NCBI GenBank assembly: GCA_963277665.1
Contig: OY728131.1
Location: forward strand, 1,392,238,688 to 1,392,302,687
Direction of reading: 5' to 3'
DNA length: 64,000 nucleotides
From: Viscum album
Lineage: Eukaryota; Streptophyta; Magnoliopsida; Santalales; Viscaceae
Position 1 is the first letter of the stretch. Each line of letters begins with the position of its first letter. The notes beneath the pieces are model-generated. The model was not told the DNA's origin. It ran no database searches and saw nothing but the letters and a program-made list of their open reading frames with translations. This document shows, one piece after another, positions 38,401-51,590 of this stretch. Made by a program: the position numbers and the translations under genes.

Positions 38401-41290
38401 TCCCTTATAAATTTATCATTAAAAGTATAACATAACATGTTAAGAGATACAACAACACCTCGCAGTGGGAGGTGATTCTAACTAAATGCTTTCTAAGGAA
38501 AATAATTTACTAAGACGAAAACAAATTATCAATGTACATGAGGTAAATCCAAAAAAAACATGACAATGAACAAAAACAAATGTTTAATATCCATAAACTC
38601 CACAAAATTTCTCCAAAAAAAACACATCCCCAACTACTAGGATAACCCTAATATAAATAGATACCTCACATAGTTCTCCTAACCAATTTTTAATTTATCA
38701 AAAATAACAAAATTAAAATGACACACACCTATGATAAGGGATTTAAAGGGAATAAATTTATATTGAATTCCCAATAAAAAATCACAATAATCATACCCAA
38801 CACCTATTCATTGAGTATAATATGAAACCCAATGGAGAGAACAATATCTTGAAAGCCTCAAAATAAAATCGGGCCAAAATTACATTAGAGAAATATGACC
38901 AAAATCATATTAAATACAATCCATAAGATTACCTCACCATAAAACAACATGGTTTCCCTTAATAGGTCACAAAATCCCAATAATTTAAACCAAGAACTGA
39001 AACCCAAACATCATTCCATAGTAACCACATCAAAAAAAACCATCACCCACAAGTGCTCTGTCTATTATGAATCCAATCAGTCCTAGTTACCCGGGCATTG
39101 ACCTATGGTTCACCCATGTTCCATAAATTATGAATATAACCTCAGAATATCCAAATCACAAACATACACATAACCCTTATGATAAAATAACCCAAATTGA
39201 TAAGTCACACACCCTAATCTAAAATTCATCACCAACCATAAAGATAAATCCAAAGAAATCAAAAAATATCCACCATTTTCACATCCACCAAGAATAATCT
39301 CAATAAAAAGACATTATAAAACTTAAATTACACAAAAAACTTATTATTGTGATAATTAATCTTAGAAAACCTATAATATAGTGAATATAGATAAATTGAT
39401 GAAAACTCCTTAGATATTTCCAATAGGATATTTGGGTATTCTCATGGGCACTAGACTGGAAGCAGACAAGGTACCATTATCTTATCTATAAAGATTGACC
39501 CTACACCTCCAATCTATTGAGTATGGTATCAACATATTTATATTATTCCCTATATTAATCATATTTACAAGAAAAAACTAGAATCAATTAATTACCCATT
39601 ATAGTGGATCTTGTTTAATCAGCTTCCAAGGAAAAATACTTGACAACCACTTGTTAATAATAGGTTTGGTAAAATTAAACAATATTGGCTCCAAGTTCTA
39701 GGAAAACAACAATTTCAATTAAATGATCTCTTAAGGAATTTCCATTAATGTGATTAAGAGATATGAATATTAGATCTGAGAAATGGTTGGCCAACCCTAT
39801 CACAAACCACTCACCATGAGGAAGGCTCATGAACTCAATGTTTGTCTCCATATTCACTTAATAATGGTAATTCTATTGAATACATGTTTTTTTGAAAAAA
39901 AAATTAAGACATGCCTTCATGTAGCTAGGAATGAACCACTATCTCCAACCAAAATTGTTTTTGTCCCTCGAGTAAAGTGATAGTAGCATTCACCCTAGAT
40001 GTTTGGGGGTTTGATAGAATATAGGTTCCCATAAACTTTCCCTTCCCACCTCATTAACTCAAGTGGACCTCGATCACTAAAAATGTAAGGTTTCATGTGA
40101 TTCATGAAATCTTTGATGGGTTATAGGGAGTAGTTGAATTCCAACTCTACCACTTGGTCTTGAGTTAGGTTAGAGTTGGAAAGTGGATAACCTAAACCTA
40201 ATGGAAATGAGGTTTTATCTTGTAGGTCATCCTAATGAAATAACTTCCCACTCTTCTTCAAATACGACCTATAATATAAACTCTAAAAAATATTAAACTA
40301 AATTCAATAAAATCAATCTCTATAAATCAAGTTTTACCATTCTCTATAACTCATTATTCAAATCAAAACACATTTACAAAATTTCATCAGAAATTTCCAT
40401 TCTATTCCTATTAATTTAATAAATATTCAAATAATTCCATTTCAGAACCAATTATCAACTTTGAAACACACAACCACTAAAAAATATCTTAAATCCACTT
40501 ATCAAGTCCACCACAAATATAAAATCAATTTTCATTAAATAAATCATTACCTAAATATTAAAAAACATTTGTAAAAATAATAATCACACTTCAAATTTAA
40601 AATACCATTAAAATATTATTAAAAACAATTGTCTTCTAGAACACTATACATTCCAATATATAAAATACCCTAAAGTCTAAAAAAGCAATGGAAAAACATA
40701 AAATCCTCTTTATTATCCCATCAAATATTTCTAAATGTAAAACAAACTTTCAAAAGGTTAATCCTAAACAAAAACTCATACATATATATATATATTAAAA
40801 TTGAATCTAATAATTTAGTTTTTGATATAAAACCTATCTCTGTTTCACTAACATTAATGTTAAACACCATTGGAGTCAATATATAATGGACAATGAAAAA
40901 AAACATCATCTAGTTGTGAATGTTTTAATCATATGGGTTGATGAAGTATGTGAAAACCATTAAAAATGATCTATGAAGGTTTCAAACCCCTAGTTAATGG
41001 GATCCACATAGTTTTCTAGGCCATGTGGGATAGCCATGTAGCTCTAGTTTACTCTCTATATCTATCCTCTAAACCATGTGATACCCCCAAAATTATGGGT
41101 ATATTCAATGTGAATGAAGACCCCATCATTTCATATCAAAATCCATCAAAATAATTAAAAACAAACATTGATTCTAGATTAAAACCCTAAATTATGACGG
41201 TGAATCATGTTTCACCATGAAGGGTAGTGATCAAGCACTCATCCATGACCTACCACTTTATTCTTATTAACAATATTAGTCTATTTTTTT
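38400..41290. other. Interior of the nested repeat pair, unassigned
   Basis: About 2.9 kb between the two direct repeats, AT-rich. A minus-strand stretch at 39,675-40,250 has a coding-like composition (for example TSFPLGLGYPLSNSNLTQDQ near 40,150-40,210 and SLPHGEWFVIGLANHFSDLI at about 39,770-39,840) but matches no family I know. No RT, integrase or zinc knuckle was found, so the nested element may be a non-autonomous (LARD-like) one. Confidence 0.35.
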
Positions 41291-43880
41291 ACTAATATTA
41301 TCTCTAAATAACATGATTGGGGATCAAATAAAATTTTTTCACAAACCACCTTGATCACCTCTTAATTTTGAACATAAGCCAGTCCATGGGAAGGCCCAAA
41401 TGGCATTATCAATACCAATGATCATAAAACTAGTGTCTGAGAATCAAGAAAACAATCTTGAGAATAGTTTAACTTATAGAATTAGTAAAAGAATTTGCGT
41501 CCACTCAAGAATCCTACATGACCCATCCATATGTCATACATAAATCTACCAAATCAAAAAATCAAACAAAATGGTACATACAATCTGAATAAAAATTTTT
41601 ATAAATAATTAATAAACTCATCAACTATCACATGATCTGAATAATAAATTAATAACTTCATCAAATGAAAAATTAAAACATAAAAAGTAATATCTTTTCC
41701 AATAAAGAAAATACATAAGAAACCCAAAACATAATACAAATACAAACAACTTCAACTCATATCTATGTGATCCATAGTTACTCACCATAACCAATACCAT
41801 CCACTACCAGAACAACTTGAAAAATAAACTAGAAAATTTCATGGATGGTCACCTGAAAAAAAAAAGAGATATATACAACAACTTGTGTATCCATGGTGTA
41901 ATAAAAAATAACCTAGAGGGATTTTGAAAAGGATTTTATAGAGTTCCTTTCATAAGTAATTACATTTATTCTTGTTTAAATTGATTATTGAAAATTGTTG
42001 TCATGATTATGAATAATAAAAAAATATCATTTCCTTTTTTATAAAATCTATTTTACTTTTAGGAAATAAAGGTGGAAAACACTGTTTTATATATCAAAAT
42101 AGCGTATATAAAAATTTGGAAAAGGAAATACACTATGTAACATGATATAAAACACTGGGTATTATTGGAAACACACTTGGTCCTAAGGTAAAATAGTCCT
42201 AGATAAACTATAACATGGGACCAACTATCAACATATGTTTCATCCAAATATAACATAGGAAAACTGACTATACCACACGAGTATCTTCAGGGAGCACTCC
42301 ACATTATCCCCAGTATATATAATAATTATGGGAACAATAGAATAATATTTACTAAATAATTTATCACATATATAAACCTATATATTAGCATAATTTAATC
42401 ATTAATACAATAAATAGGTGGTGAAAAAACAATATAATCATATGATTACAAAATCAATAAATGATAAATATAAATATCGCCTCACCTGCAATTACCTATC
42501 AAGAAACATACCATTTTTTTCGAATGACCTTTTTCAATAATAAATAGTTTAACCTAAGGAAACAATTTTTATCAATAATAATAGATGAATGTGGTCTCAA
42601 GGAAATCTCACACAAAGAATAAATAAAAGTCATTTAAAATATTTAAATGGGAATTCAAGAAAAACTAATCATAATATTGATCCCCTTCCCAATATTGGAA
42701 TCCATTTTGCAAATAAATGATGTAAAACGGCTTTAGAAATCATTTAATAGTTTGATTTTTTCCTTTAATCCAGACCATTTGTAAATCCAAAACCCGCTTT
42801 ATTATTTAAAAACCAGACCTCATACATTTTAGGGCCCAAATGGGGTCGACTGGTTATTTTTATCAAAATTTCACCAAAAAAATACATATAAACATTTCAT
42901 AAACACTTGGAACCCAAAAAATACTTTAATGTTTGGAAGGTAATTTTAACATCTATTAAAATATATATATCCATTAAATTCCTTTTATTCCAAGTGATAA
43001 ATCGCTTTTAAACATTTATAAAACCATCTTATAAATATTACATATAGATATAATTTAACAAAAAAATATTTTTTAATAATCAATAACACAATGATATGGA
43101 AATTGAAGGAAGTAAAAAATGCCTACCTCATTACAAGAAGAAACACCTTACAGTAATCCATAACAAGTCACCTTTAATGAAGTAGGAACACAAAAACAGA
43201 TAAAATTACCCATACAATCCATAAACAACTCAAATAAAATTAAACCACTACCGTACACTAATATTGTCCAAACATCCCCTATAATTTAATATAGGAAGTG
43301 AAACTAATTTGAAATTGAAGAAAATGGAAAGAAAATGGAAAACAAATAAGATATGAGTGGTTTACCAAATGAAATCTACTTTAAATGCAAAAACAAATGT
43401 GGCGTAGAAATAATTTAGAGGAGATGGAATAATTCCACATGAATTATAAGTATTTGGATTATTCTTACGAGGAACAAATAGGGGTTTAGCACTTTTATTT
43501 TGAAGACGGAAAATTCAAAATTTCTAAATTTACTAAAACTGGAGATCTCGTATGGTTAGGATGCATGGTTTAGTAAATTATATATCAATTTTGTTCTTTA
43601 AAAATAACATGAACTGGTCATCTACGTGGTTTCGATGTATTGTTAATTTAAAATTACACAAACCCAATAACATCCTTTGTAATTTGTTATTGGCTTTATA
43701 TGGTCAAGACATATATTTTTCACTAATCGTGCATAAACTGTGCACCCAACACTAAAAATCAAAAACATTAAAAATTCAAAAAAAATTACATGATTCTGAA
43801 TTTAATGATAATATAAAAAAATAACATGTAAAATTAAGGTCAAGGTATGAATATTTATATCTAGATTTATGTTTTTTAAT
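41290..43880. repeat. Diverged direct repeat, right copy (probable LTR)
   Basis: Collinear with 35,682-38,400 (landmarks given there), in the same orientation. The right edge lies just before the region where copia sequence resumes. No unambiguous TG...CA termini or target duplication could be fixed, because both edges are decayed. Confidence 0.6.
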
Positions 43881-44399
43881 GTGACAGGTTAGAAGAAAGG
43901 ATATGAGCATTTTTCTTTATAGAGTATAGTGGTGAGTACATTAATTTTCAATAAATTTATAATGATATAAAGAAGGTAATCAAAATAATTAATGTCCACT
44001 TCAATGAAAGGATCCAATGGAAGGAATAAAACATTTTAAAAGATAAAAATGATAGAAAATAATCAAAAGATCATTTGATGGTTGTTCTTATTGGATATCT
44101 AATAGTTATGGGGAAATATCAGGATTTAATCATGTTCTAGAACCATATTAATAATAAAAATTAGACGTTTCACATTGATATTGGGTTATGAGGTGTTTCC
44201 ATGTATATATGTATAGGAAGGTATAGGAACTAAGAAATCATGGTGAAGAGTTCTAAAAGTATATTTCTGAAATGAGTGCAACCTTAAGAGTTGAGGTTTT
44301 CAAATAGAGTCATGTGATCAATGAAAAGGATTGTATATGAATTAAATTATCCACTACACTCAAATGGTGGAGATCATTATCTTTAAAAATAAGTGGAAC

Positions 44400-44895
44400 G
44401 TATTCATGACTCAAGATCATGGGAGTTAATAATGAAGGAAGGTATGGACTCCAAAAATATTTTACAAACATGAGAGCTTTGGACAATCCTACTGGAAAAC
44501 AAGTGTTGAAGAGTAAATGGGTCTATTAGTTAAAGGATAAATTAGACGGTAGAAATTGATACAAAAAAAATTACTTGTAAAAGGAATTTATTAAATGGAA
44601 GGTGTTTATTTAAGTAAAATATTTTATCAGGTTTTTTAAGCACACAATAATCTTGATGGTTATTGGAATGGTTTAAAATGAAGGTCTATAACCTGAAAAA
44701 TAAAATGTGAAAATGGGGTTTTTAAAGATATCAAGGGTCGATAATTTTCCAGTATAATTGAAAGGATTAAATAAATCCTATCAAAATATTATGTGCAAGA
44801 TTAAGGGGATTCTGTATGGGATGAATCGAGAATATTTGTCATGGAACACAGAGCTTTATGAATATATTGAAGAATGTAATTTTATCTCCCTAACC
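44400..44895 (+). pseudogene. Copia reverse transcriptase remnant (N-terminal part)
   Basis: The plus strand reads IMKEGMDSKNILQT, stop, ELW, then after a frameshift NPTGKQVLKSKWVY and LKDKLDG. This matches 'AMxEEMDSLxxNxTWELVxxPxGKKxLxxKWVYxLKxxxDG'. Later fragments correspond to 'KARLVVKGFxQxxGIDFxEIFSPVVK' (KGINQMEGVYFSEIF-like, about 44,578-44,625) and 'CxLKKSLYGLKQAPRxWYxxFDxFM' (CKIKGILYGMNREYLSWNTE, 44,790-44,855). The YVDD box and everything after it are absent. Confidence 0.7.
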
Positions 44896-44899
44896 CAAC

Positions 44900-45767
44900 T
44901 CACTCACTAAAGAGTAGCTATACCGGTTATTCATATTACCTCAAGAATGATTCCCTATATGCTAGAGGCTACCAACTAGAAGCGAGTGTCTAAAGGTAGT
45001 GCAGTGGGAATAAAATACCATCTCGATCAAGAAAAAAGTTGTGGTATCAGAAAATGAAAGGTATTTGAAGAAAATAATCACAAAAATAATAAATGGCCAA
45101 CAACCACAGTTATTATCATATAAAAAATATGGTTACAAGATGTTTTAAAAAACTAGAAACATGTATAATATATAGTAAATGATATAAAAATGTAACAAGA
45201 TACCAATAGATAAACTCCACTAGAATCATGATCACTTTCTCGGTCCTCTACTCCTATACTCAATCCAAGTACTGATGCTCAAACATCCATAGCTGGGGAC
45301 ATTCACTAATCAATACTTTCATGCATGAGGACTATCTACGAACTATACAGTGGCCTGAATAAGGTGTGATTAAAAATCAATATGCCACCAAAAAAGGTGT
45401 CTAATGCAATACAACCTGTGAGTATAAAATAAATTATTTTACATATATAATTATTAAATAAGTACATTATAAATTTAATCAAGTCAACTCAGTTTCCTCA
45501 GAAGACACTTGGTCAACCATACCTTCATCATCCCATGTAAGAAAGTATTTAAACATATTACATAATATATATCAATATATATACACACATACATTTAATT
45601 CTATATGTTCGTAGATATACATGCACCAGCAAGAATATGAAGCATAAGACCCAAGAATCCACATAATAATAAACGTATAGAGATATATAAGTTTCATGAT
45701 ATTAAATAAATTCTGAGCATGTGAAAAAAATTTAGAAATCATGTATGACATAATTCATTTAAGCTGT
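44900..45767. other. LTR-like AT-rich DNA, no gene
   Basis: Composition and layout resemble the left part of the gypsy LTRs. No coding motif was found. Precise element unknown. Confidence 0.3.
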
Positions 45768-46280
45768 AATCTCATCCAAGGTGTTTAGTATCAAGAACCC
45801 ATGTATTACCCAAGTCATGTTATAATATAATTCCACTTAACCTATAAGATAATCCAAGACATTTCATATCAGGAACCCAAGGGTCACTCATGTTATACCA
45901 TAATTCCATTTACCCTATGTGCTTATCCATGTCATTCCATATTAAGAAACTAGGAATCTCTCAAGTAAATATATATTCTGTTTTAAATATTAATCCTGAA
46001 AAAGGAATTCCATATAAATCTCCTTATTATCACTCAAGGTGAAATGAAATTTCATTCACCATATGATCCTATCCAAAAAATTCATTCTAAGGAACTTTAG
46101 TTTCAATAAAGTCATAAATATGATTTCTTTTAACATGTTATCATGTCCAAGGTGTTCTGTATCAGTAAATTGAGTGTCCCTCAATGCGTAATATAATTTT
46201 ATTCAACCTATTATCCCATCCAAGTAGTTTTGTATAAGGAACCCTAGTATTAAGAAAGGATCATATATAATGTAGAACAT
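45768..46280. repeat. Tandem repeat, ~72-80-bp unit, 6-7 degenerate copies
   Basis: Each unit begins with a TAATC(T/C)CATCCAAGGTGTT-like phrase, followed by a TATCAAGAACCCATG-like phrase, a TCA(T/C)GTTATA segment and a closing AATTCCATTTAACCTAT-like phrase. Examples start near 45,768, 45,848, 45,921, 46,060, 46,138 and 46,212. The middle copies are poorly preserved. Such arrays are often internal to gypsy LTRs. Confidence 0.75.
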
Positions 46281-46489
46281 ATATTTAATATTTAAATACA
46301 TTTCATGGGAATCATACGTTCTATATATTGACTCTGTATAAATAATTTCACTAATCATTCCCCTTTCAAGAGGTAAGAAAGGCCATATAATAATACATTC
46401 CATTTAAATAATTTAACATGGGATAAAAAAACATAGTCCTACAATTAATTCACCCTTAAGATAATTTAATCAAGTTTATCACCACTAAA

Positions 46490-46800
46490 AATTTAATACA
46501 CCTTTAAAGGTGGTTTGGTAAGTATTGATTGATAAATAAATGACAAACTCAATCCATATCAAATTTACAATAACACAATAAGTTGTCTCTTTCAATTAGA
46601 TATGATAGCACACCTCAAAGGTGGTTTAATTATAAAATGGATACATGGTTTTCATACTGCTTCATATAATTTAAATTGAACAACTATTTCATGAAGTATA
46701 ATTCAATACACCCCCAAAATAACATTTAATGAATAATCATATAATTGTAATGATGATAATTTAGAATAACACATGCTAAGGGGTGGTTTATGTTGAGGTG
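46490..46800. repeat. Tandem repeat around ACACCTTTAAAGGTGGTTT, ~4 degenerate copies
   Basis: AATACACCTTTAAAGGTGGTTTGG (46,495), AGCACACCTCAAAGGTGGTTTAAT (46,608), AATACACCCCCAAAATAACATTT (46,707) and AACACATGCTAAGGGGTGGTTTA (46,768) recur at 60-115-bp spacing. The ACCTTTAAAGGT core is palindromic. Confidence 0.55.
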
Positions 46801-49340
46801 AACAACCTATAAAGATATAATTAGACCCAAAGGACCAACTAACTCATGTTATTAATAATTTATTTAATCAGTTTCACATTTTGGATGTGATGCATAGAAA
46901 TTCTCAAATGTGGATAAATGATGAATTTTTTAAATGAAAAAACCTTAAGGGAAAGTAAAATAAACCACATACCTTATGTTTAGGAAAATTTAAAAAAATA
47001 TTATTAGACTTTTATGTGATATGTAATGAATAAAATTGAATGAATGGTTGGACACCCCAAAAAATGGTGCCTAAGAAATCACATGTAAATAGAGTCCAAT
47101 ATGGTAAGTGAAAATGGGAAAGGAAGTAAGTGGATTTAAAAACATACCATATCTAATCCAATATGACCAATGACATATGATTCCAATGCTGGGTGGATAA
47201 TATCTCACTGGACCTAAGGGAGGGGGAAGACGCTATGTGGAGAATCTCTTGGCTGAGTTCCCTCTCCCTCTTCCTATTTCTCCTATTTTAATATTTCTAT
47301 AAATAGGTTTACATAATAATCCTATATTCTGTGAAATAACAACCAAAGGTGGAAATTTATGGTGTAAACCTCCTATTTATACTATAAAACCTAAAGTAAG
47401 TGGATTTTATCTTTTCTGGATATTTTTATACTATAAACTAGATGTTTATAATATAAACCATAAACATGCACCATAAAAACCTCAATCATGACCTGTAATA
47501 ACTTTTCTCGCCATAAATAATATATCTTAAATGTAAATGGATTTTACTGCATATTTCAGTAGTAAAAGATCCATCTAATTCTCCTTTGGTTCTTTCCCAA
47601 ACCCCTTTTTAATTCCACTAATATTAAAAATACATCAAAAAACAAAATTTTTGGACGTTCAAACACAATAAACCTCATTCTGAGTTTTGGTTCTCAAAAC
47701 AACCCAACCGCCAATTGAGAAAATTTCAAATTCCTTATGAATTTAAAACTATTTCAAAATATGAAATGTTATAACCTTTCCACCTTTGAACTTAGCATCC
47801 CCGATAATACCTATTGCATAATGAAAACATCTCCCAAAATAATAGGGTTGAGAATTTTCCACTTAAATGACTATGTTTCATTGTCAAATTCTGAACATGC
47901 CTCCATGTACCTATTTAGGAATATAATTTTAAACTAAAAAATCTTGATCCAGTGTTTTTAACCATCATTGAAAAACTACAAAACTACTTAAATGAACCTA
48001 TATAACACAAGATATGATCATGATGCCATATCATTCATCAACCATCCAATAGAACTTGGTACCACATGTCCTATTGTCCGATATAAAATCCCAAACCATT
48101 GTAGTTCCACCATTATAACTATCTATAAAGTATTTTCTTAGTCTCTTACTCTGACTAAAAATTTTTTTATCATATTATACATGAAGAAACATCCCTTTTA
48201 CCATGATTTTTATTGAAATATTTAAGAAACAGTATACCACAATAGTATAGTCATGCAATATTTTCTTTGAAAACCTCTGTTCAAACTTTTGAATGAAGCT
48301 ATATCACCCCAATGGAGTTTCTGAAGAAGTTTATCACTGAACACATCAAACTATTTGAGGAAAATAAAGTTGCACCACCTCTGGTTGAATACTTTTTTGA
48401 ATAGAAAACTTTAACTTCTAAAGTATTATTTAATCCAAAATTCCTAATACATTATCCCAAGGTGTACCGTGATTATTCTAAGAATGCACACTAAAGACAG
48501 CACCCAACTTCTAATGATTTTTTCAGACCAAAAAAGTCTCTAATTCATCTCCGTAATCATTCCATAATATTAGAATTATTATATTCATATTTCATAATAT
48601 ATTTATTTTCACTAACTAATCATCAACTAGGCCCAACTACAAGTCATGGTTTACCTCAAAATAAAACTACTAGAGTACAAGGAGGTCATCCAAGGGATTC
48701 TATAATATGTATTTTACAAGTGAAATTTAATTAAATTTCAGATACATCTACACATATAAACCACAAACTGATACCAAAGGTGGGATCTCACCTATTTTTT
48801 GTGTTGATGAATATTGTGGTGTCTGTGATTCTGTTCAAGGAATTCCTACTTTGAAATCCAATTATCACTTGGGATAATAAATGCCTATATAGATATTCAA
48901 CTTCATAACTATATTCAAGAATAAAATATCCAATGGATTACCTGGAATTACTTGATCATGCCTACAATTTACTAGAAAAACCATATATACATTTCTCTAT
49001 TTTACTAGTGGAATACACAAATTAAATGATCATCTAAAATCATGTATTAAAATTCTATGAACATTCATATGGGGATAATAAACTAGAAGAAAACACCCTT
49101 TTCCTCACCTTATGGAAATCCATTTTATCTCACAAATGAAAATTTTTACCTATTATCACAACCCATGCTTTTACCATCCTCGAACATAAAATATATCATG
49201 GATAAAAGACCAATCACTTCCATGCAGTAAAGAAAAATCACCCATATCCAATTCATGATTTCTAATAATGGTTCTCATGGTGTTATTTGAGTTTGAAAGC
49301 ACAATGAGGTTCACTAGCCATAAATGGAAAAAAAATTCTA
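46800..49340. other. AT-rich decayed sequence, no confident gene
   Basis: No known domain is legible. One plus-strand patch at 48,300-48,405 reads ITPMEFLKKFITEHIKLFEE then NKVAPPLVEYFFE and a stop, which has protein-like composition but no family match. Since a gypsy RT relic lies just to the right on the minus strand, part of this DNA could be its RNase H and integrase decayed beyond recognition. Confidence 0.3.
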
Positions 49341-49349
49341 TGAAAAATC

Positions 49350-49640
49350 TAGTTTTTCTTAAAATTTATCCTCCATCACAACTCCCATGGAGTGTCTTCA
49401 TCAAATCAAAAATGAGATCTAAGGTTGATATCTTAGTGTATAGTTGATGATCTCTTAATTCACTCATGATGATGTCAAGATTTTGGGCATGGTCATATCT
49501 GACTATGGGTATACTAATATTCTATCGATAAGCATGTACCTCTCTCATTATCTATGATTTATTATAATACTCTATACATGACTTTATCCATCTTTTTAAA
49601 CCACATATCATGAACATTTTTGTCTAGGTCCATCCACAAG
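49350..49640 (-). pseudogene. Gypsy reverse transcriptase relic
   Basis: Near 49,420-49,500 the minus strand reads YDHAQNLDIIMSELRDHQLY then TKIST. This matches 'EEHxxHLxxVLQxLRxHQLYAKFSKC', the segment just after the RT active site. Upstream fragments (FKKMDKVMYRVL, about 49,550-49,610) recall 'FMxLMNRVFxxYLD'. The FIDD box is not legible. The single recognisable stretch is short. Confidence 0.5.
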
Positions 49641-49959
49641 AAACCATCTAACAATAATCATTCTATATCATAAAAATAGCGTTCATCACTAGAAACATTA
49701 ATTTACCCAAAATATTTGGTTCACCAGTTGTTACAACATCATATATTAAATCATTGGTCCTTGGACTACACCCAATCACTCACTAACATTTATATAAACC
49801 AGTTACCAAGTGCAACTAGTGATAAAAAACATACCATCCCTAGCATGTGTATATCCCAGTCTAAAAAATTCAAGACATGGACAATGATCCCTTGAGTTTG
49901 ACATCAAAAAGGTCAAGAATACGATGCTTTATGGAATGTAAATCTTGTTAATTTGGATG

Positions 49960-51557
49960 TTCCCTTGGATCCCCTCTTCAAAATCAGTCACCTTCATGTT
50001 CCATGATTTATCGAATGGTCACCTGCCTCATGATGTCATTATCAAAATTAAAGAATTAATCATGTAAACACTATTCAACTACACCAACAACCCAAACATT
50101 CCTTCATATTTAATATGTTATCAATAAATAATAACTCGTATTTATTTTTTATAACTAATGTAATAATCATTCCTATAATAAAAAACCTAAGAACCTATCA
50201 TTCATTAGCTTGAAACATGCAAAAAACCAAGATCATTTTCTATAAATCCACCTATAAACTTTAGAAACCCAGTCTCATAGGTTTCCTCAATCAAACCAAA
50301 GATCATCTCATACAGATTTGATTCAAAAGTAATGGAATATTGGTCTCACATCAAGACCTAAGGTCTCTCACATGTGAATGTTATCTCTCATGAGCGATTC
50401 AATTATATGGTATATAATTCTACTATATAATCTCTCTCAAAGAGGTAAAACTAAGAAGGTTGAGGAATTGTTGACCTATAGGTTTTAAACCATTCAATGT
50501 AGGCATAACAGAATCCAAAACCAAGAAACAAGTTATAAGGACTAGATCCTCTCCATGCATCCTCATAAGGGAGTTTTCCATGGAAGGTTAAAATAATAAC
50601 ATAAGGGAATAAATAGATGGTGCCCATCGAGTATCTATATAAAGAAATATCCCCTTGAGGGCCCCATTACCAAACAACAACCCATGTTCTTGGGTTTTTC
50701 ATTTCACCATCTAAGAGTCATATACAACTCAAACATCCAAACAAAAAAGCACTCACAATGCCTATAAATTGGGATTAAAGTTCTGCCTTTATCTTATCTC
50801 TAAGGGAACCACCTTAACTAGGCTAACCCATCAGTTAAACATATGGAATTGAGTATCCAAAATAATTTCACACCTAAAATTTCACTATGATCTTCTAAAT
50901 ATCATCTAGATAAAGATATTATATGAAATAATCCAATTGAGACTTATAAAAAACATTCACATTCCCATTTTAGACATATCTAAAAGAAAAACTAAAGTTA
51001 ATCCTTACACAAGGATCTCTAATTATCAACAAAACCAAAAAAATTTAATTCTTCCATTTACAGCAATTCACTTTTAGTTTATCATAAAATTGGGATTTAA
51101 TATATTATGTAGCATTTACTAGTTATAATTGAAGATTATACTTGTTTCTTTATCTAGATGATTCCATTGAGTATTTGTAAAAATATTTCATGATTTTTTT
51201 AAACCATTTTATATATTTATGGTATTTATAACTAGTATTAGTTAACTAAAATTTCAATTTCAGTATATAGAGTGAAAAACACTTGATGTGGTGATTTTAA
51301 TTTTAATTAACTAATGTATAATATTTATAAAGCTGAAAAACAGATATCATGTCATTAATCATTTTAAAGGGCATCGACTAAGTGAAATTCCACTATAAAT
51401 GTATATGTAACATTTTATAAGAGGATATTGAAAATTTAATAACCATTATATATATCATGAATATAACACGATGAGTTAAAATACTAAATAAAGTAAGAGA
51501 AAATATTAACTATTGTCATATCATGCTTTTCATGGGTGAAGGTATGTGGGAATCCAT
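49960..51557. other. AT-rich DNA left of the CACTA element, no gene seen
   Basis: About 1.6 kb without recognisable motifs. A TATATAAAG at about 50,636-50,644 with TA-rich flanks looks promoter-like, but it has no associated gene. Confidence 0.4.
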
Positions 51558-51560
51558 TAC
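51558..51560. repeat. Possible 3-bp target duplication (TAC) of the CACTA element
   Basis: TAC immediately precedes the terminus CACTACTGG. CACTA elements duplicate 3 bp, but the partner cannot be checked because the other end is not visible. Confidence 0.3.
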
Positions 51561-51590
51561 CACTACTGGAAATAGGATTTTTCCCAACGG
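51561..51590 (+). repeat. Left CACTA terminal inverted repeat
   Basis: CACTACTGGAAATAGGATTT then TTCCCAACGG. The first nine bases follow the CACTACNNG rule of plant CACTA termini, and the last part already contains the subterminal CCAACGG motif. Confidence 0.85.

Larger units (their letters stand above)
33890..44900 (+). mobile_element. Decayed Tork-like copia element, probably split by an insertion
   Basis: Gag, protease and integrase fragments lie at 33.9-35.64 kb on the plus strand, and RT fragments at 44.4-44.9 kb on the same strand. Between them is an 8.2-kb block bounded by diverged direct repeats. The simplest reading is one copia element interrupted by a later LTR element. The wording of the Gag and integrase resembles the Tork/Tnt1 lineage. 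Two independent copia relics cannot be excluded. Confidence 0.6.
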
